NCBI GenBank assembly: GCA_026401035.1
Contig: JAPLNR010000070.1
Location: 16,644 to 80,643 of the forward strand
Source of the DNA: Planctomycetia bacterium
GTDB taxonomy: Bacteria; Planctomycetota; Planctomycetia; Pirellulales; UBA1268
Length of the DNA stretch: 64,000 bases
Reading direction: 5' to 3'
The notes below the pieces were generated by a model, which ran no database searches, had not been told where the DNA came from, and saw only the letters and a program-made list of their open reading frames with translations. This document shows positions 1 through 8,695 of this stretch, piece after piece. A program made the position numbers and the translations under genes. Position 1 is the first letter of the stretch. Every line of letters begins with the position of its first letter.

Positions 1-607
1 CGCGGGTTTCATAACTGGGGCCGAGCAGGTAGGCGTAGACGCCGGCGCGGGCGGGCACCCCCGCACGGCGTGTGGCCGCGAGTGATTCCCTGACGAGACC
101 GGCGTCGTAGCAGGCTGCCTGGGCCGCCGCGGAAGTCTGCTCAGGGGGCGATCGCTCCGCGAGCGCCGCGGCCCACGGCCGGCCGACGAAGTCGAGGTGG
201 TCGCTCACGACGACAAGTTCACCACCCTGCATGTCCGGCCGCAGACCACCCGAGGCGTTGGTGAGCAGGAGCGTTTGGACGCCGAGCGCCGCGAGCAGTT
301 CGACCCCGCGGCCGAGCGTTTCGGCGGTAAATCCCTCGTAGGCATGCACGCGGCCCTGCAGCATCACCAGCGGCACCCCGGCAAGGCCGCCGCAGACGAG
401 CCGGCCCGCATGCCCCGTCGCCGTGGATGTGGGAAGCCAGCCGGTGGCCCGCGAGTCGATCGACCAGGAATCGTCCAGCCGGTCGGCCAGCCCGCCCAGC
501 CCCGTGCCGAGCACCACGCCCACGGTGCCCCGCGAACCGCCCGCCGCGAGCATCCGCTCGGCCGCAGCGCGGGCCTCCGGCCGTGGCCGGCAGCCAACTC
601 CATCCAT
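1..607 (-). CDS. purine nucleoside phosphorylase (3' part cut off by window edge)
   Basis: Trimeric-type purine nucleoside phosphorylase, which splits purine nucleosides with phosphate to base and ribose-1-phosphate in the cytoplasm (purine salvage). In the minus-strand frame from the ATG at 607 the protein reads through motifs typical of the family: a Gly-rich phosphate site (VVLGTGLGGLADRL), VMLQGRVHAYEGF, LLLTNASGGLRPDMQGGEL, VVSDHLDFVGRPW and, near the window edge, AGVYAYLLGPSYETR. No stop is met before base 1, so about 200 residues of an expected 270 or so are visible. A competing ATG at 603 opens a different, non-homologous frame. The gene is divergent from dapA with 186 bp between them. 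Identity by motif is firm; substrate preference (guanosine/inosine versus methylthioadenosine) cannot be read from this part. Confidence 0.85.
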   Translation of the reverse strand, partial: MDGVGCRPRPEARAAAERMLAAGGSRGTVGVVLGTGLGGLADRLDDSWSIDSRATGWLPTSTATGHAGRLVCGGLAGVPLVMLQGRVHAYEGFTAETLGRGVELLAALGVQTLLLTNASGGLRPDMQGGELVVVSDHLDFVGRPWAAALAERSPPEQTSAAAQAACYDAGLVRESLAATRRAGVPARAGVYAYLLGPSYETR

Positions 608-793
608 TGATTCCCGGCCTGCGACCATTCCCGGCCTGCGCTCCATGCGAAGGGGCTTTCCTGCCCGCTTTCCTGCTCCGTACGACGGCACCCTTTGCCG
701 ACGCACTGGCAACACCTTATTCTCGCCCGTCGGCGGCGAAATGAAAACCGGCGCCGTGTTTTCCTGATCACCCCCAGCGAGAGCCTTCGTCCG

Positions 794-1702
794 ATGTCCA
801 CCCGCGCTGAAAAGTTTGCCGGCCTTTCCGTCGCCATCGTCACCCCTTTTCGTAACGGCGCGGTCGACTATGCCAGGCTGCGGGAGCAGGTCGACTTCCA
901 GGCGCAGGCGGGCGTCACCTGTATCTGCCCCGTGGGAACCACCGGCGAATCCCCCACGCTCACGCACGACGAGCACGAGCGGGTGATCTCCGAGAGCATC
1001 GCGGCCGCCGCCGGCCGGCTGCTCGTGATGCCGGGCACGGGGAGCAACTCGACCGCCGAGGCAATCCGTCTCACGAAACATGCCGCGCGGGCGGGCGCCG
1101 ACGCGGCGCTCGTCGTCGGCCCCTACTACAACCGGCCCACGCAGCAGGGCATCTACGAACACTTCAAGGCGATCGCCGAGAGCGTCGAGATTCCCATCTG
1201 CATCTATAACATTCCTGCCCGCACCGGTCGCAACATTGAGCCGGAGACGATCCTCCGCCTCGCCGAACTGCCCGGCATCGCGATGGTGAAGGAGGCGACC
1301 GGCTCGATGGACCAGGCCTCGCAGATCCTCGCCGCCACCGATCTCACCGTGCTCTCCGGCGACGACAGCATGACGCTGCCGCTGCTGGCGATCGGGGCCC
1401 GCGGCGTGGTCTCCGTGGTGGGCAACCTCGTGCCGGCCGACATGAAGGCGCTCATCGACGCCTTCGAGGCGGGCGACATGCATGCCGCCCGCATGCAGCA
1501 CTACCGGCTCTTCACGCTCTGCCGCGACCTGCTCGGTCTGGCGAGCAACCCGATCCCGATCAAAAGTGCCTTGGCGATGATGGGCCGCGACACGGGAGAC
1601 GTCCGCCTCCCGTTGGTCAATCTGGAAAAGCCGCTGCAGGACAAGCTCCGCGGCGTGCTCCGCGACTACGGCCTCACCCTCCGGCAGCCCCAGCCGGCCT
1701 AG
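794..1702 (+). CDS. dapA: 4-hydroxy-tetrahydrodipicolinate synthase (DapA)
   Basis: Condenses pyruvate with aspartate semialdehyde, the first committed step towards diaminopimelate and lysine; cytoplasmic class I aldolase fold. The 302-residue product has the usual length. Visible signature residues: GTTGES at 48-53, Tyr138 in IYNIPARTG with Arg143 nearby, and the Schiff-base Lys166 in MVKEATGS; later [20 protein letters not shown]. The frame is open up to 695, but the extra 33 residues are Arg-rich and unlike the family, so the ATG at 794 ([19 protein letters not shown]) is chosen. It stands alone, divergent from the phosphorylase. The family also contains N-acetylneuraminate lyase and KDG aldolase relatives; the full motif set fits DapA best. 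Confidence 0.93.
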   Translation: MSTRAEKFAGLSVAIVTPFRNGAVDYARLREQVDFQAQAGVTCICPVGTTGESPTLTHDEHERVISESIAAAAGRLLVMPGTGSNSTAEAIRLTKHAARAGADAALVVGPYYNRPTQQGIYEHFKAIAESVEIPICIYNIPARTGRNIEPETILRLAELPGIAMVKEATGSMDQASQILAATDLTVLSGDDSMTLPLLAIGARGVVSVVGNLVPADMKALIDAFEAGDMHAARMQHYRLFTLCRDLLGLASNPIPIKSALAMMGRDTGDVRLPLVNLEKPLQDKLRGVLRDYGLTLRQPQPA

Positions 1703-1872
1703 CCCGTAACCAACGCCGTACGGGTAGAGCCCGTCGACGTCGAGAAAATCGCCGTCGGCGAGTTCGATCCGCCGCCGTTCGTCTTGTCCCCCGGCCGGCT
1801 TCTCGGCGAGAATCCCCGGCCGGCTCCCGGCTGCTTTCCAGCCATGTGCATCGCGATTCGCCCCGAGGTGAC

Positions 1873-4206
1873 ATGCCAAAGCCCGTGATCGCCCTGTTGT
1901 GCACCCTCGGCATGGAGGATTTCCTTGCCAATGCGTTGCGGGGTTTGATCGGCGTCGGCGTCGATCCCGCGCAGGTGTGCATCGGATGCCCTGACAATGC
2001 CCTACCGTCCGTGCAGGGCGTCGCACGACGCTATTCACCAGACATCGTCACGCGTTCGGAAGCCTACCTGTCAGCGGATGAAGACACGCTGGCACAGCCG
2101 GTGCGCTTTGGATCAGCCGCTTTCATTGACGTCTCCTGGAAGAAGGTTCTCTTCATCCGTCACCTGCTGGAAGCGCACGACCATGTCGTCTACGCGGATC
2201 TCGACATAGCCTGGCTGCGAAACCCGCTCCCCTATCTGTCACGGGTCGCAGCCCTGTATCCGCTGGCATTCCAGACCGAGGGCGTGGAGACGTGTCCGCC
2301 GACCTTGTGCTGCGGGTTCATCTCGCTGGCCAGATCCGCGACGACGCACCGTTTTGTCGACGCGTGGCTCACGCTGGATTCCGGAACCGACGGTCAGGGA
2401 CCTCGGCTCGACGATCAACGGGCGTGCATGCGGCTCATCGAGGCACATCCAAGTTGGATGCAGTCGATTTTCCCGCTGCCGGAGTCGCTCTTCGTCAACG
2501 GGCTCGGCTATCGCAACGTGATCGAGGGCCCTCCTCCGCCAGCGCCGCTCTCAGGCAAGACGGAGCCTTTCATCTTTCATGCAAACTGGACGATTGGGCT
2601 GCAAAGCAAGCGGCGCTTGCTCGCCGCCGCCGGCACGTGGCGATCCTCCGGCGCGGTGCGGACCGAACCGGCTGCCGTCTCCGAGAACGGCGATTACGGT
2701 GCTGCGCCGGCCGGGTGCGCGGAAGGGCCGGTCGTCACGGTCATCTACCCGGTCTTCGACGTCCGCGGCGATGCGGCGGAACGCATCCGGCTCTGGACGA
2801 TGAAGCAGGACATCGCGGCGGACCGGTATCGTGTCATCGTCGCTGCCGGCGCCGATGATGAGCTTGACGAGGATGCGATCCGGCGAGCGCTGCGGCCCCA
2901 CGATATGTTGCTACGAATACCTGGGAAACAGCGGGAGGCCGACTTCTGGAATGTCGGTGCCCGCCACGCCACGACGCCCTGGCTGCTGTTCGTGGAGGCG
3001 CATGCCCTGCCGAAAACCGACAGCCTGTCCAAGCTCGTGGACTGGATCGAGAGCCACCCGCCCGCCGGGGCGGTGAACTTCCGCGTGGAGAATCTCGACA
3101 GTCATCCCGCCGCCAGGCTGATGAAGCGCTGGTTTAAGATCATCCAGAGCGAATGGGCCGCAGCCCCCGCCGGGCGGCGCCTGCACCGCGCTTGCTTCGC
3201 CTTGCGGCATGACGTTTTTGATGAGATCGGCCCCTTCGATGCCGCGGTCGGTCAGTTTGCACCGGTACTGCGCTCGGTGCAGCTGAATGAAATCGGACGG
3301 TGCATCGACACCCTTCCGGACGGCGCCATCGTCCATGAGGATTCGCGCACCCTCGCGGCCCATCACGACGACACTGCCGACTATGTGCGCGGTGAAATGC
3401 GGGCGCGGGTCGAGCACGACCCGGTGTTCTTTGAAAAATATTTCGGTCCACCGCCACAGCTAGGCACGACGGCCCTGCTTCCGCGTCGCTGCGCCGCCGC
3501 GATCGTGCAGGCGGCTGTTCTGGCGGTGCCTCGGCGGCGGCGTCAGGCACTTCGACTGACGGGCATTGCCTTGCGCACGATGCCTGCGGCGATCCTTTCC
3601 CTGCGCCGTCGCGTGGCGCTCAATCAGATCTTGATCGGTTTCGACGAGGCCCTCGTCCTCCACCCCCTGGTGCGCGGCCGCTTGCGCTGGAGCCGCTTTT
3701 TGCGAGCCCACCGCAGGGTCGTGGAGACGGAACAGATGCGCTGGAGCATCGAGCATGCCGGATCGCCCCTGTCAGTCGGCCCAGCGGGAGACCACTGGCC
3801 GGTCACGGCTCTCAGTCCGGGCCAGCTCACCGGAGCTCATGCGATCGAGCACCACGACAGCCACGTCTTTCGTTGGACACATCCGGTGTTCATTCTGAAC
3901 ATGCGGGCTCCGGAGGGCGAACTGGTCGTCACGCTGGAGACGCACAACCTGCGGCCCTCTCTCGCCGCGACCGATGTCCTGGCCGTGGTCAATGGCCGTG
4001 TGGCCGCCGAATCCCGCATCGCCATCGACGCAGAAGGACGTGTTGCCATGCAGATCGAGGCGGGCCGGCGCCGAAACGGGATGCTGACCGTCGCCGTCGT
4101 CGTCACGCCGCTCAACGAGCCAGCCGGCGCACACGCCAGGGGTCGAGCGCTCGGCCTGCCACTCGTTGCCCTCCGCGTCACGCCGGCACCGAATGTCGCT
4201 GGGTGA
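1873..4206 (+). CDS. two-domain glycosyltransferase
   Basis: Protein of 777 residues with two glycosyltransferase-like halves. Residues 1 to about 250 resemble the nucleotide-diphospho-sugar transferase family (PF03407 type): SWKKVLFIRHLLEAHDHV followed by YADLDIAWLRNP, where Asp109-Leu-Asp111 is the DxD metal/nucleotide-sugar site. From about residue 290 a GT2-like fold starts (VVTVIYPVFDVRGDAAERI), but its expected DxD position reads LLFVEAHALP, with Glu-Ala-His instead. The last 150 residues look like a beta-sandwich, ending in RALGLPLVALRVTP. No signal peptide or membrane segment is seen, so it should be cytoplasmic. Start: ATG at 1873 directly after GAGGTGAC; an ATG at 1846 adds nine residues. 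The next gene, 28 bp on, is a polytopic GT-C-like membrane protein, which suggests a joint role in cell-surface glycan or glycolipid synthesis. Substrates are unknown. Confidence 0.75.
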   Translation: MPKPVIALLCTLGMEDFLANALRGLIGVGVDPAQVCIGCPDNALPSVQGVARRYSPDIVTRSEAYLSADEDTLAQPVRFGSAAFIDVSWKKVLFIRHLLEAHDHVVYADLDIAWLRNPLPYLSRVAALYPLAFQTEGVETCPPTLCCGFISLARSATTHRFVDAWLTLDSGTDGQGPRLDDQRACMRLIEAHPSWMQSIFPLPESLFVNGLGYRNVIEGPPPPAPLSGKTEPFIFHANWTIGLQSKRRLLAAAGTWRSSGAVRTEPAAVSENGDYGAAPAGCAEGPVVTVIYPVFDVRGDAAERIRLWTMKQDIAADRYRVIVAAGADDELDEDAIRRALRPHDMLLRIPGKQREADFWNVGARHATTPWLLFVEAHALPKTDSLSKLVDWIESHPPAGAVNFRVENLDSHPAARLMKRWFKIIQSEWAAAPAGRRLHRACFALRHDVFDEIGPFDAAVGQFAPVLRSVQLNEIGRCIDTLPDGAIVHEDSRTLAAHHDDTADYVRGEMRARVEHDPVFFEKYFGPPPQLGTTALLPRRCAAAIVQAAVLAVPRRRRQALRLTGIALRTMPAAILSLRRRVALNQILIGFDEALVLHPLVRGRLRWSRFLRAHRRVVETEQMRWSIEHAGSPLSVGPAGDHWPVTALSPGQLTGAHAIEHHDSHVFRWTHPVFILNMRAPEGELVVTLETHNLRPSLAATDVLAVVNGRVAAESRIAIDAEGRVAMQIEAGRRRNGMLTVAVVVTPLNEPAGAHARGRALGLPLVALRVTPAPNVAG

Positions 4207-4234
4207 TGCGCTGCAACTCGATGGAGGCACGATC

Positions 4235-5401
4235 ATGATGGGCTGGATCGATGGCAACACGCAAGGTTGGCTGAAGTGCGCTGTGCGAACCGCAGCGGTA
4301 CTCGCGCTGGCATTGGCCTTCACGGCCGCCTGTGTCAGCGAATCGGGCCGGCGCGGCCGGCTGACGTCTGCACCGAACTATGACGACTGCGTCTATTTTC
4401 TCGACGGCGCATTGCTGCGAAACGCGGTGGCCAATGATGGCCTGGCCGGCGGCTGGGACGTATTCCAGAAACGGGCGCATCACAGTCCGTTTTCCGCCCT
4501 GCTGGCCTCCGCGGCGTTCGTTTTGCTGGGGCAGCACGAGGCCGCGCCCTATTGGCTGAACGGGCTGGTCGTGCTGCTCTACCTGGCCGGGCTGGGGTAT
4601 CTGTTGTGGCCGCTGCCCACGCCATGCTGGCTGCTCACGCTGGGGGTCTTTCTCGCGCCGCCATTCATTACGATGGGGGTCGTTGAATTCCGCCCCGATA
4701 TCACCTGGGCCGTCGTCACCGGGTTTGGCGTGGTGTGGATGGTGACGCGCGAGCAGTTGTTTCGCGCACCGCCGCGAGCGGCCTTCGCGGGCTGTTGCAT
4801 GGCGGCTGCGTTGCTGATCAAGCCGACGACATTCGTGATGACGGTGCTGCTCTTCGGCGGTGCCGCCGTGTCACGCGTCATTCCGCGACTGTCACGGTGG
4901 CAGGTGGAAGAGGAAAACGCGGTGAACCAGCGCAGCAATCCCGTGTTGGGGCTGATGGCCTTCAGCGGCGTGCTGCTGGCGTTGGCCGGCCCGTATTGGT
5001 GGTTCTTTGGCCACGACATCTGGACCTACTTCTGGGTCAACAGTTTCGGCGTCAACAAGGCGGTCTGGGCGTATCCCGGCACAAGCGCTCAAGCGCTGCG
5101 TTTCTACCTCACAGGGGAGGCGGCCCGTTCGAACGTCGGCTACTCGGGATGGGTTCTGGCGCTGGCGTCCCTGACCTGTACGGTGTTTCTGTTCGCCTCG
5201 CGGACAGCCCTGCGGTGGCGGCTCGCCGTTCTCCTGACCGCCCTGCTCGCCTCGTTCACGATCAACGCGCTGGCGGAGATGAAATCGCCTTTTCTGGGAG
5301 GGGCGATCTATGGCTTGTGGCTGTTTGGCACCGCGTATGCGTTCGCCGAAACCCACGGCGCTATCATGGCCGCTGACCTGGCAGCGGCTTCGACAGGCTG
5401 A
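4235..5401 (+). CDS. GT-C-like (family 39-type) membrane glycosyltransferase, possibly C-terminally short
   Basis: Polytopic membrane protein of 388 residues with about nine hydrophobic helices. After a first helix (VLALALAFTAACV) comes a loop with APNYDDCVYFLDGALLR, whose paired Asp residues resemble the first-loop acidic site of GT-C (PMT/ArnT-like) transferases that use polyprenyl-phosphate sugars. Start: tandem ATGs at 4235/4238, seven bases after a clear GGAGG at 4223-4227. GT-C proteins are often 450-600 residues, so this one is short. Its stop codon (TGA, 5399-5401) and last codons lie inside a repeated palindrome (5392-5409), so the C-terminus may have been shortened by repeat insertion. 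It follows the two-domain glycosyltransferase and is likely cotranscribed. Family assignment is by hydropathy and loop pattern only. Confidence 0.6.
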   Translation: MMGWIDGNTQGWLKCAVRTAAVLALALAFTAACVSESGRRGRLTSAPNYDDCVYFLDGALLRNAVANDGLAGGWDVFQKRAHHSPFSALLASAAFVLLGQHEAAPYWLNGLVVLLYLAGLGYLLWPLPTPCWLLTLGVFLAPPFITMGVVEFRPDITWAVVTGFGVVWMVTREQLFRAPPRAAFAGCCMAAALLIKPTTFVMTVLLFGGAAVSRVIPRLSRWQVEEENAVNQRSNPVLGLMAFSGVLLALAGPYWWFFGHDIWTYFWVNSFGVNKAVWAYPGTSAQALRFYLTGEAARSNVGYSGWVLALASLTCTVFLFASRTALRWRLAVLLTALLASFTINALAEMKSPFLGGAIYGLWLFGTAYAFAETHGAIMAADLAAASTG

Positions 5402-5409
5402 AGCCTGTC
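5392..5409. repeat. REP-like palindrome GACAGGCT-GA-AGCCTGTC between convergent stops
   Basis: Perfect inverted repeat with 8-bp arms and a 2-bp centre, followed by CTAC. It fills the gap between two convergent genes: it contains the TGA stop of the upstream membrane protein, and the bases just after it (CTA at 5410-5412) are the TAG stop of the minus-strand RFAP synthase. Related copies: 30034-30051, 36409-36426 and 36729-36746, plus a half-copy at the right end of the inverted repeat block (about 30482-30490). It could serve as a bidirectional terminator. Confidence 0.85.
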
Positions 5410-6486
5410 CTACTCGATCACGCGGAGGACCGCGCCCTGCGTGTCAAACCGCGCGATGATCGTCTCGTATTGCTGGGTGAGCTTGAGTGCTTCGAACTTC
5501 TCGACGAGCGCGCCTGCCGCTTCGAGTGATTCGCAGCAGGCCATCACGGTCGGTCCCCAACTGCTCTGCGCCGCGCCGCGGACGCCCAGTTCGCCGAGCA
5601 GTTCGATGAGCTGTGCGGTCGACTCGGCATGGGGCAGCCGGGCCGAGGCCGACTCGAACGGTTTTCCGGCAAGCTGACCGTAGCGATAGACGGCAGCGGA
5701 AAACTCGTCGAAGTGGCCCTCGACCGCCGCTGGCAGCAAGTCCATGAGCGCCAGCCGCGACAGTTCGGCCGAGAGTTCCTGCGGCACCGGCGGCAGCGCC
5801 GCAAACGCCGCCTTCTCGGGCTCGCCGTGCAGGCCGATCGAATCCCGCTGCACGACGATCACGCACCGCCATGCCGAGGGCAGCCGCACCCGGGCGACCA
5901 TCGGGGAAAAACGGCGGTGCTGGGGATCCTCGTTCGCGGACGACCCCCACCGCCCCGCCTCGATGATCAGCCCGCCCCGGCTGAACCCGTAGATACCGAC
6001 GCAGGACCGGCGGCCGCGGCCCACGGCCGAGGCGAGTTCGAGCGCGTCGGGCGTGTCGAACAGCCAGTCGTTTTCCGTGGGATGAATCTCGGAAGCATGT
6101 TCGACGAGCGTCGGCGGCTCGCGAAAGAGATGCCGCATGCCGGCAGCCACCGCCAGCGCCAGCTGCGTGCCGCTGCCCAGACCGACGTGTGCCCGCGGCG
6201 TGGTGAGCACCTCGATCTGACAGGCCGACTCTGGCGGCAGGCTCCAGAACCGCATGCAGTCGTGCGCAAAACCGATCGTCCGCTCACCGAGCGGGCCGCG
6301 GGCTGAAAATTTCTCCGCCCGCCGCAGCCGCACGTGCACGGCCGGTCGGTCGACCATCACGCCCACGCCGCCGAACGACCGGATCTTCGGCGCGCCGAAC
6401 GACAGCATCCCGAGGTGCAGCCGCGCGGGCGTGCGCACCTCGACGGCGGCAGGCTGCGTGTTTGATGGTCGGCTCTCGTGTGCCAT
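5410..6486 (-). CDS. beta-ribofuranosylaminobenzene 5'-phosphate synthase (GHMP superfamily)
   Basis: Joins p-aminobenzoate to PRPP with loss of CO2 and PPi, the first step specific to tetrahydromethanopterin (H4MPT) synthesis; cytoplasmic. The 358-residue protein shows the family pattern: VRTPARLHLGMLSFG near the N-terminus, FGGVGVMVDRP, the GHMP phosphate loop HVGLGSGTQLALAVAAG (residues about 100-116), GIYGFSRGGLIIEAG and the C-terminal GVRGAAQSSWGPTVMA. Start ATG at 6486. It lies 113 bp downstream of the DUF447 gene on the same strand and back to back with DHPS-like, pabB and pabA genes that supply the substrate. Its TAG stop abuts the palindrome at 5392-5409. H4MPT genes in bacteria are known from methylotrophs and planctomycetes. 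Function inferred from motifs and context. Confidence 0.88.
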   Translation of the reverse strand: MAHESRPSNTQPAAVEVRTPARLHLGMLSFGAPKIRSFGGVGVMVDRPAVHVRLRRAEKFSARGPLGERTIGFAHDCMRFWSLPPESACQIEVLTTPRAHVGLGSGTQLALAVAAGMRHLFREPPTLVEHASEIHPTENDWLFDTPDALELASAVGRGRRSCVGIYGFSRGGLIIEAGRWGSSANEDPQHRRFSPMVARVRLPSAWRCVIVVQRDSIGLHGEPEKAAFAALPPVPQELSAELSRLALMDLLPAAVEGHFDEFSAAVYRYGQLAGKPFESASARLPHAESTAQLIELLGELGVRGAAQSSWGPTVMACCESLEAAGALVEKFEALKLTQQYETIIARFDTQGAVLRVIE

Positions 6487-6599
6487 GCGGAAAGTAGACA
6501 GACGATCGCCGCATCGGGAAAGGGGGCGTGCGGAGTGCCGTCGGTCGGCGAGGAGACGGGATCAGCTTGGAAACCCAGCGGTCTCGAAACGCACCCGAT

Positions 6600-7169
6600 C
6601 TACGCCGTCCGCGACTCGAGGAGCCGAAACGCCTCGTGCTCCCGCGGGCCGCCGGTCTTCTCCACGAGCACCTTCAGGTCGCGAAGCTGCCGCCCCACCT
6701 CGGCGGCACCGAGCATGTGCAGCCGCGTGACGAGAATCGCCCCCTCGACCACGGCATGCCGCGCCCGGTTGAAGCCCACGAACGGCCGCCCGTCGTGCAC
6801 CTTCACGACGCGGGCCACGAGCCGGCCGCGCGGGGCCGTGGTATCGGCCGCCTCCACGCGAAACTCATACGCCCGGCACATCTCCGCGAGCACCCACCCC
6901 CGCACCGCCTCGGCGGGCCGGCAGGCCGGCGGCTGCTCGAGCGTGCCCGTCACGATCCGGGCCAGCAGCAGGCAATCATCGGTGAGATGAAACACCCCCT
7001 CGGGCAGCCGCGCCAGGTTGCCGGCCGTCTGGCTCGTCTCGAACGGCTTGAGCACGAGTTGGCCAAACGCACCGCCCGGGCATTCCGCCGCGACGATCTC
7101 CGGCCCCATCGCCGCCAGGTGCAGGCCGCCATCAGCGGCGGAGGTGGCGATAATTCCTTCGATGATCAT
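6600..7169 (-). CDS. DUF447 family protein (H4MPT-linked)
   Basis: Protein of 189 residues resembling the DUF447 family, which co-occurs with methanopterin genes in archaea, methylotrophs and planctomycetes and has a flavin-reductase-like split-barrel fold. Visible family features: an N-terminus MIIEGIIATSAADGGLHLAAMG, FETSQTAGNLARLPEGVFHLTDD, and near the end FVGFNRARHAVVEGAILVTRL. Its exact reaction is unknown. Start: ATG 7169 chosen because family members begin at this point; ATG 7184 would add five residues. It precedes the RFAP synthase in what looks like a two-gene operon and shares a 98-bp divergent promoter region with the DHPS-like gene; that region holds a good -10 (TACAAT, 7211-7216) for the plus-strand genes. 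Confidence 0.8.
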   Translation of the reverse strand: MIIEGIIATSAADGGLHLAAMGPEIVAAECPGGAFGQLVLKPFETSQTAGNLARLPEGVFHLTDDCLLLARIVTGTLEQPPACRPAEAVRGWVLAEMCRAYEFRVEAADTTAPRGRLVARVVKVHDGRPFVGFNRARHAVVEGAILVTRLHMLGAAEVGRQLRDLKVLVEKTGGPREHEAFRLLESRTA

Positions 7170-7267
7170 GGAGCCTGTCGGCATGCAGCCGTTCCTCGCG
7201 AATCTTGGTCTACAATACAGCCAGTTCGAGCCCCCCGCTCCCCCATCCCATCCGCCGGCCAAAACCC

Positions 7268-8695
7268 GTGACCGATCGCCGCGAACGCATCCACTTCGTC
7301 ACGGGCAAACTCGCGGAGCACTCGCTGCGGCAGGTGCTCGACAGCCTGGCCCCCCGGGTCGGCTTCGAATATTCGGTGCAGGTGATGAACATCACCGTGG
7401 CAGCGCTGATGACCACGCCCTGGATCGCCCGCAAGCTTGCCGTCCCGGAAGGAACGACGCGGGTCATCCTCCCCGGGTCATGCAGCGGTCCGCTCGAGGC
7501 AATTCGCGAGGTCACGGAGGTGCCGGTCGCGCGGGGCCCCGAGGATCTCCGCCGGCTCGACGAATTCTTCGGCCAGCAATCCCGCGATCTCTCCGATTAC
7601 GGCGCGTCTGACATCGAGATCATCGCCGAGATCAACCATGCCCCCCGCCTGAGTCGCGCCGCGCTCCTGACGGAGGCCCGCCGCCTGGTGGCCGACGGTG
7701 CCGACCGCATCGATCTCGGCTGCGACCCCGGCAGCATCTGGACCGGCGTGGGCGACGCGGTGCGGATGCTCGTCGACGACGGAATGCACGTGTCGATCGA
7801 CAGCTTCGAGCCACGGGAGATCGGCCCGGGCGTTCGCGCCGGCGCGAGCCTCGTGCTCTCGGTCAACTCCACGAACGTGGCCGCCGCAGCCGACTGGGGC
7901 TGCGAGGTGGTCGTCGTGCCCGACGTGCCGGCCACGATGGCCGGGCTCTTCGACACCGTCGAGCGGCTCGCGAACGAGGGTGTGCCACACCGCATCGACC
8001 CCGTGCTGGAGCCGATCGGTTTTGGAGTCGCGGCGAGCCTTGGCCGCTATCTCGACGTCCGCAGCCGGTTTCCCGCCGCCGAAATGATGATGGGGGTGGG
8101 CAACCTCACGGAACTCACCGACGTCGATTCCGCCGGCATCAACGTGATGCTCCTCGGCTTCTGCCAGGAAGTGGGCATCCGCTCGGTGCTGACGACGCAG
8201 GTGATTCACTGGGCGCAGAGCAGCGTCCGCGAATGCAGCCTCGCGCGGGCGCTCGTCCACCATGCCGTCACCAACCGCACGCTCCCCAAGCACGTCGAGC
8301 CGCGGCTCGTGACACTGCGGTCGGGCAAGCCGCAGGTGCACGGCCCGGAGGTGCTCGACAACCTCGCGCAGGCGATCCGCGACCCAAACTTCCGCATCTT
8401 CGCCGAGCGCGGAAAAATTCACCTCGTGGGCGCCGGTCTGCACATCGAATCCCGCGATCCCTTCGCGCTCTTCAAGGAACTCACGGCCACCGGCCGCAGC
8501 GACGTCGACCCCAGCCACGCCTTCTACCTCGGCTACGAGATCTCGAAGGCGGTGACGGCGCTCACGCTCGGCAAGGACTATCACCAGGACCGGGCGCTCG
8601 ACTGGGGCCACCTCACGCAGCCCGAGATCGGCCACGGACCGTCGCAATCCGCGGCGGATGTTGCCAGGAAGGCGGAGGTCGTCCCATCGACATGA
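7268..8695 (+). CDS. dihydropteroate synthase-like pterin-binding protein (H4MPT biosynthesis)
   Basis: Protein of 475 residues related to the dihydropteroate synthase-related group (TIGR00284/DUF6513 type), found with RFAP synthase in organisms that make H4MPT. Expected to act where the RFAP moiety is condensed with the dihydropterin, or to bind such pterins. Pterin-binding TIM-barrel features: ADGADRIDLGCDPGSIW, DDGMHVSIDSFEPREIGPGVRAG, VLSVNSTNVAAAADWGCEVVVVPD and MMMGVGNLTELTDVDSAGIN (the last mirrors the GxGN/D pterin site). The C-terminal about 130 residues are an extra domain. Start: GTG at 7268 is preferred (TDRRERIHFVTGKLAEHSL matches family starts); an upstream ATG at 7205 adds 21 Pro/Ser-rich residues. 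The stop overlaps the pabB start as ATGA (8692-8695), so translation is probably coupled. Confidence 0.82.
   Translation: MTDRRERIHFVTGKLAEHSLRQVLDSLAPRVGFEYSVQVMNITVAALMTTPWIARKLAVPEGTTRVILPGSCSGPLEAIREVTEVPVARGPEDLRRLDEFFGQQSRDLSDYGASDIEIIAEINHAPRLSRAALLTEARRLVADGADRIDLGCDPGSIWTGVGDAVRMLVDDGMHVSIDSFEPREIGPGVRAGASLVLSVNSTNVAAAADWGCEVVVVPDVPATMAGLFDTVERLANEGVPHRIDPVLEPIGFGVAASLGRYLDVRSRFPAAEMMMGVGNLTELTDVDSAGINVMLLGFCQEVGIRSVLTTQVIHWAQSSVRECSLARALVHHAVTNRTLPKHVEPRLVTLRSGKPQVHGPEVLDNLAQAIRDPNFRIFAERGKIHLVGAGLHIESRDPFALFKELTATGRSDVDPSHAFYLGYEISKAVTALTLGKDYHQDRALDWGHLTQPEIGHGPSQSAADVARKAEVVPST

Noticed and set aside
197..610. Short plus-strand frames at the left edge
   Set aside because: Antisense to the purine nucleoside phosphorylase, which reads through with family motifs.
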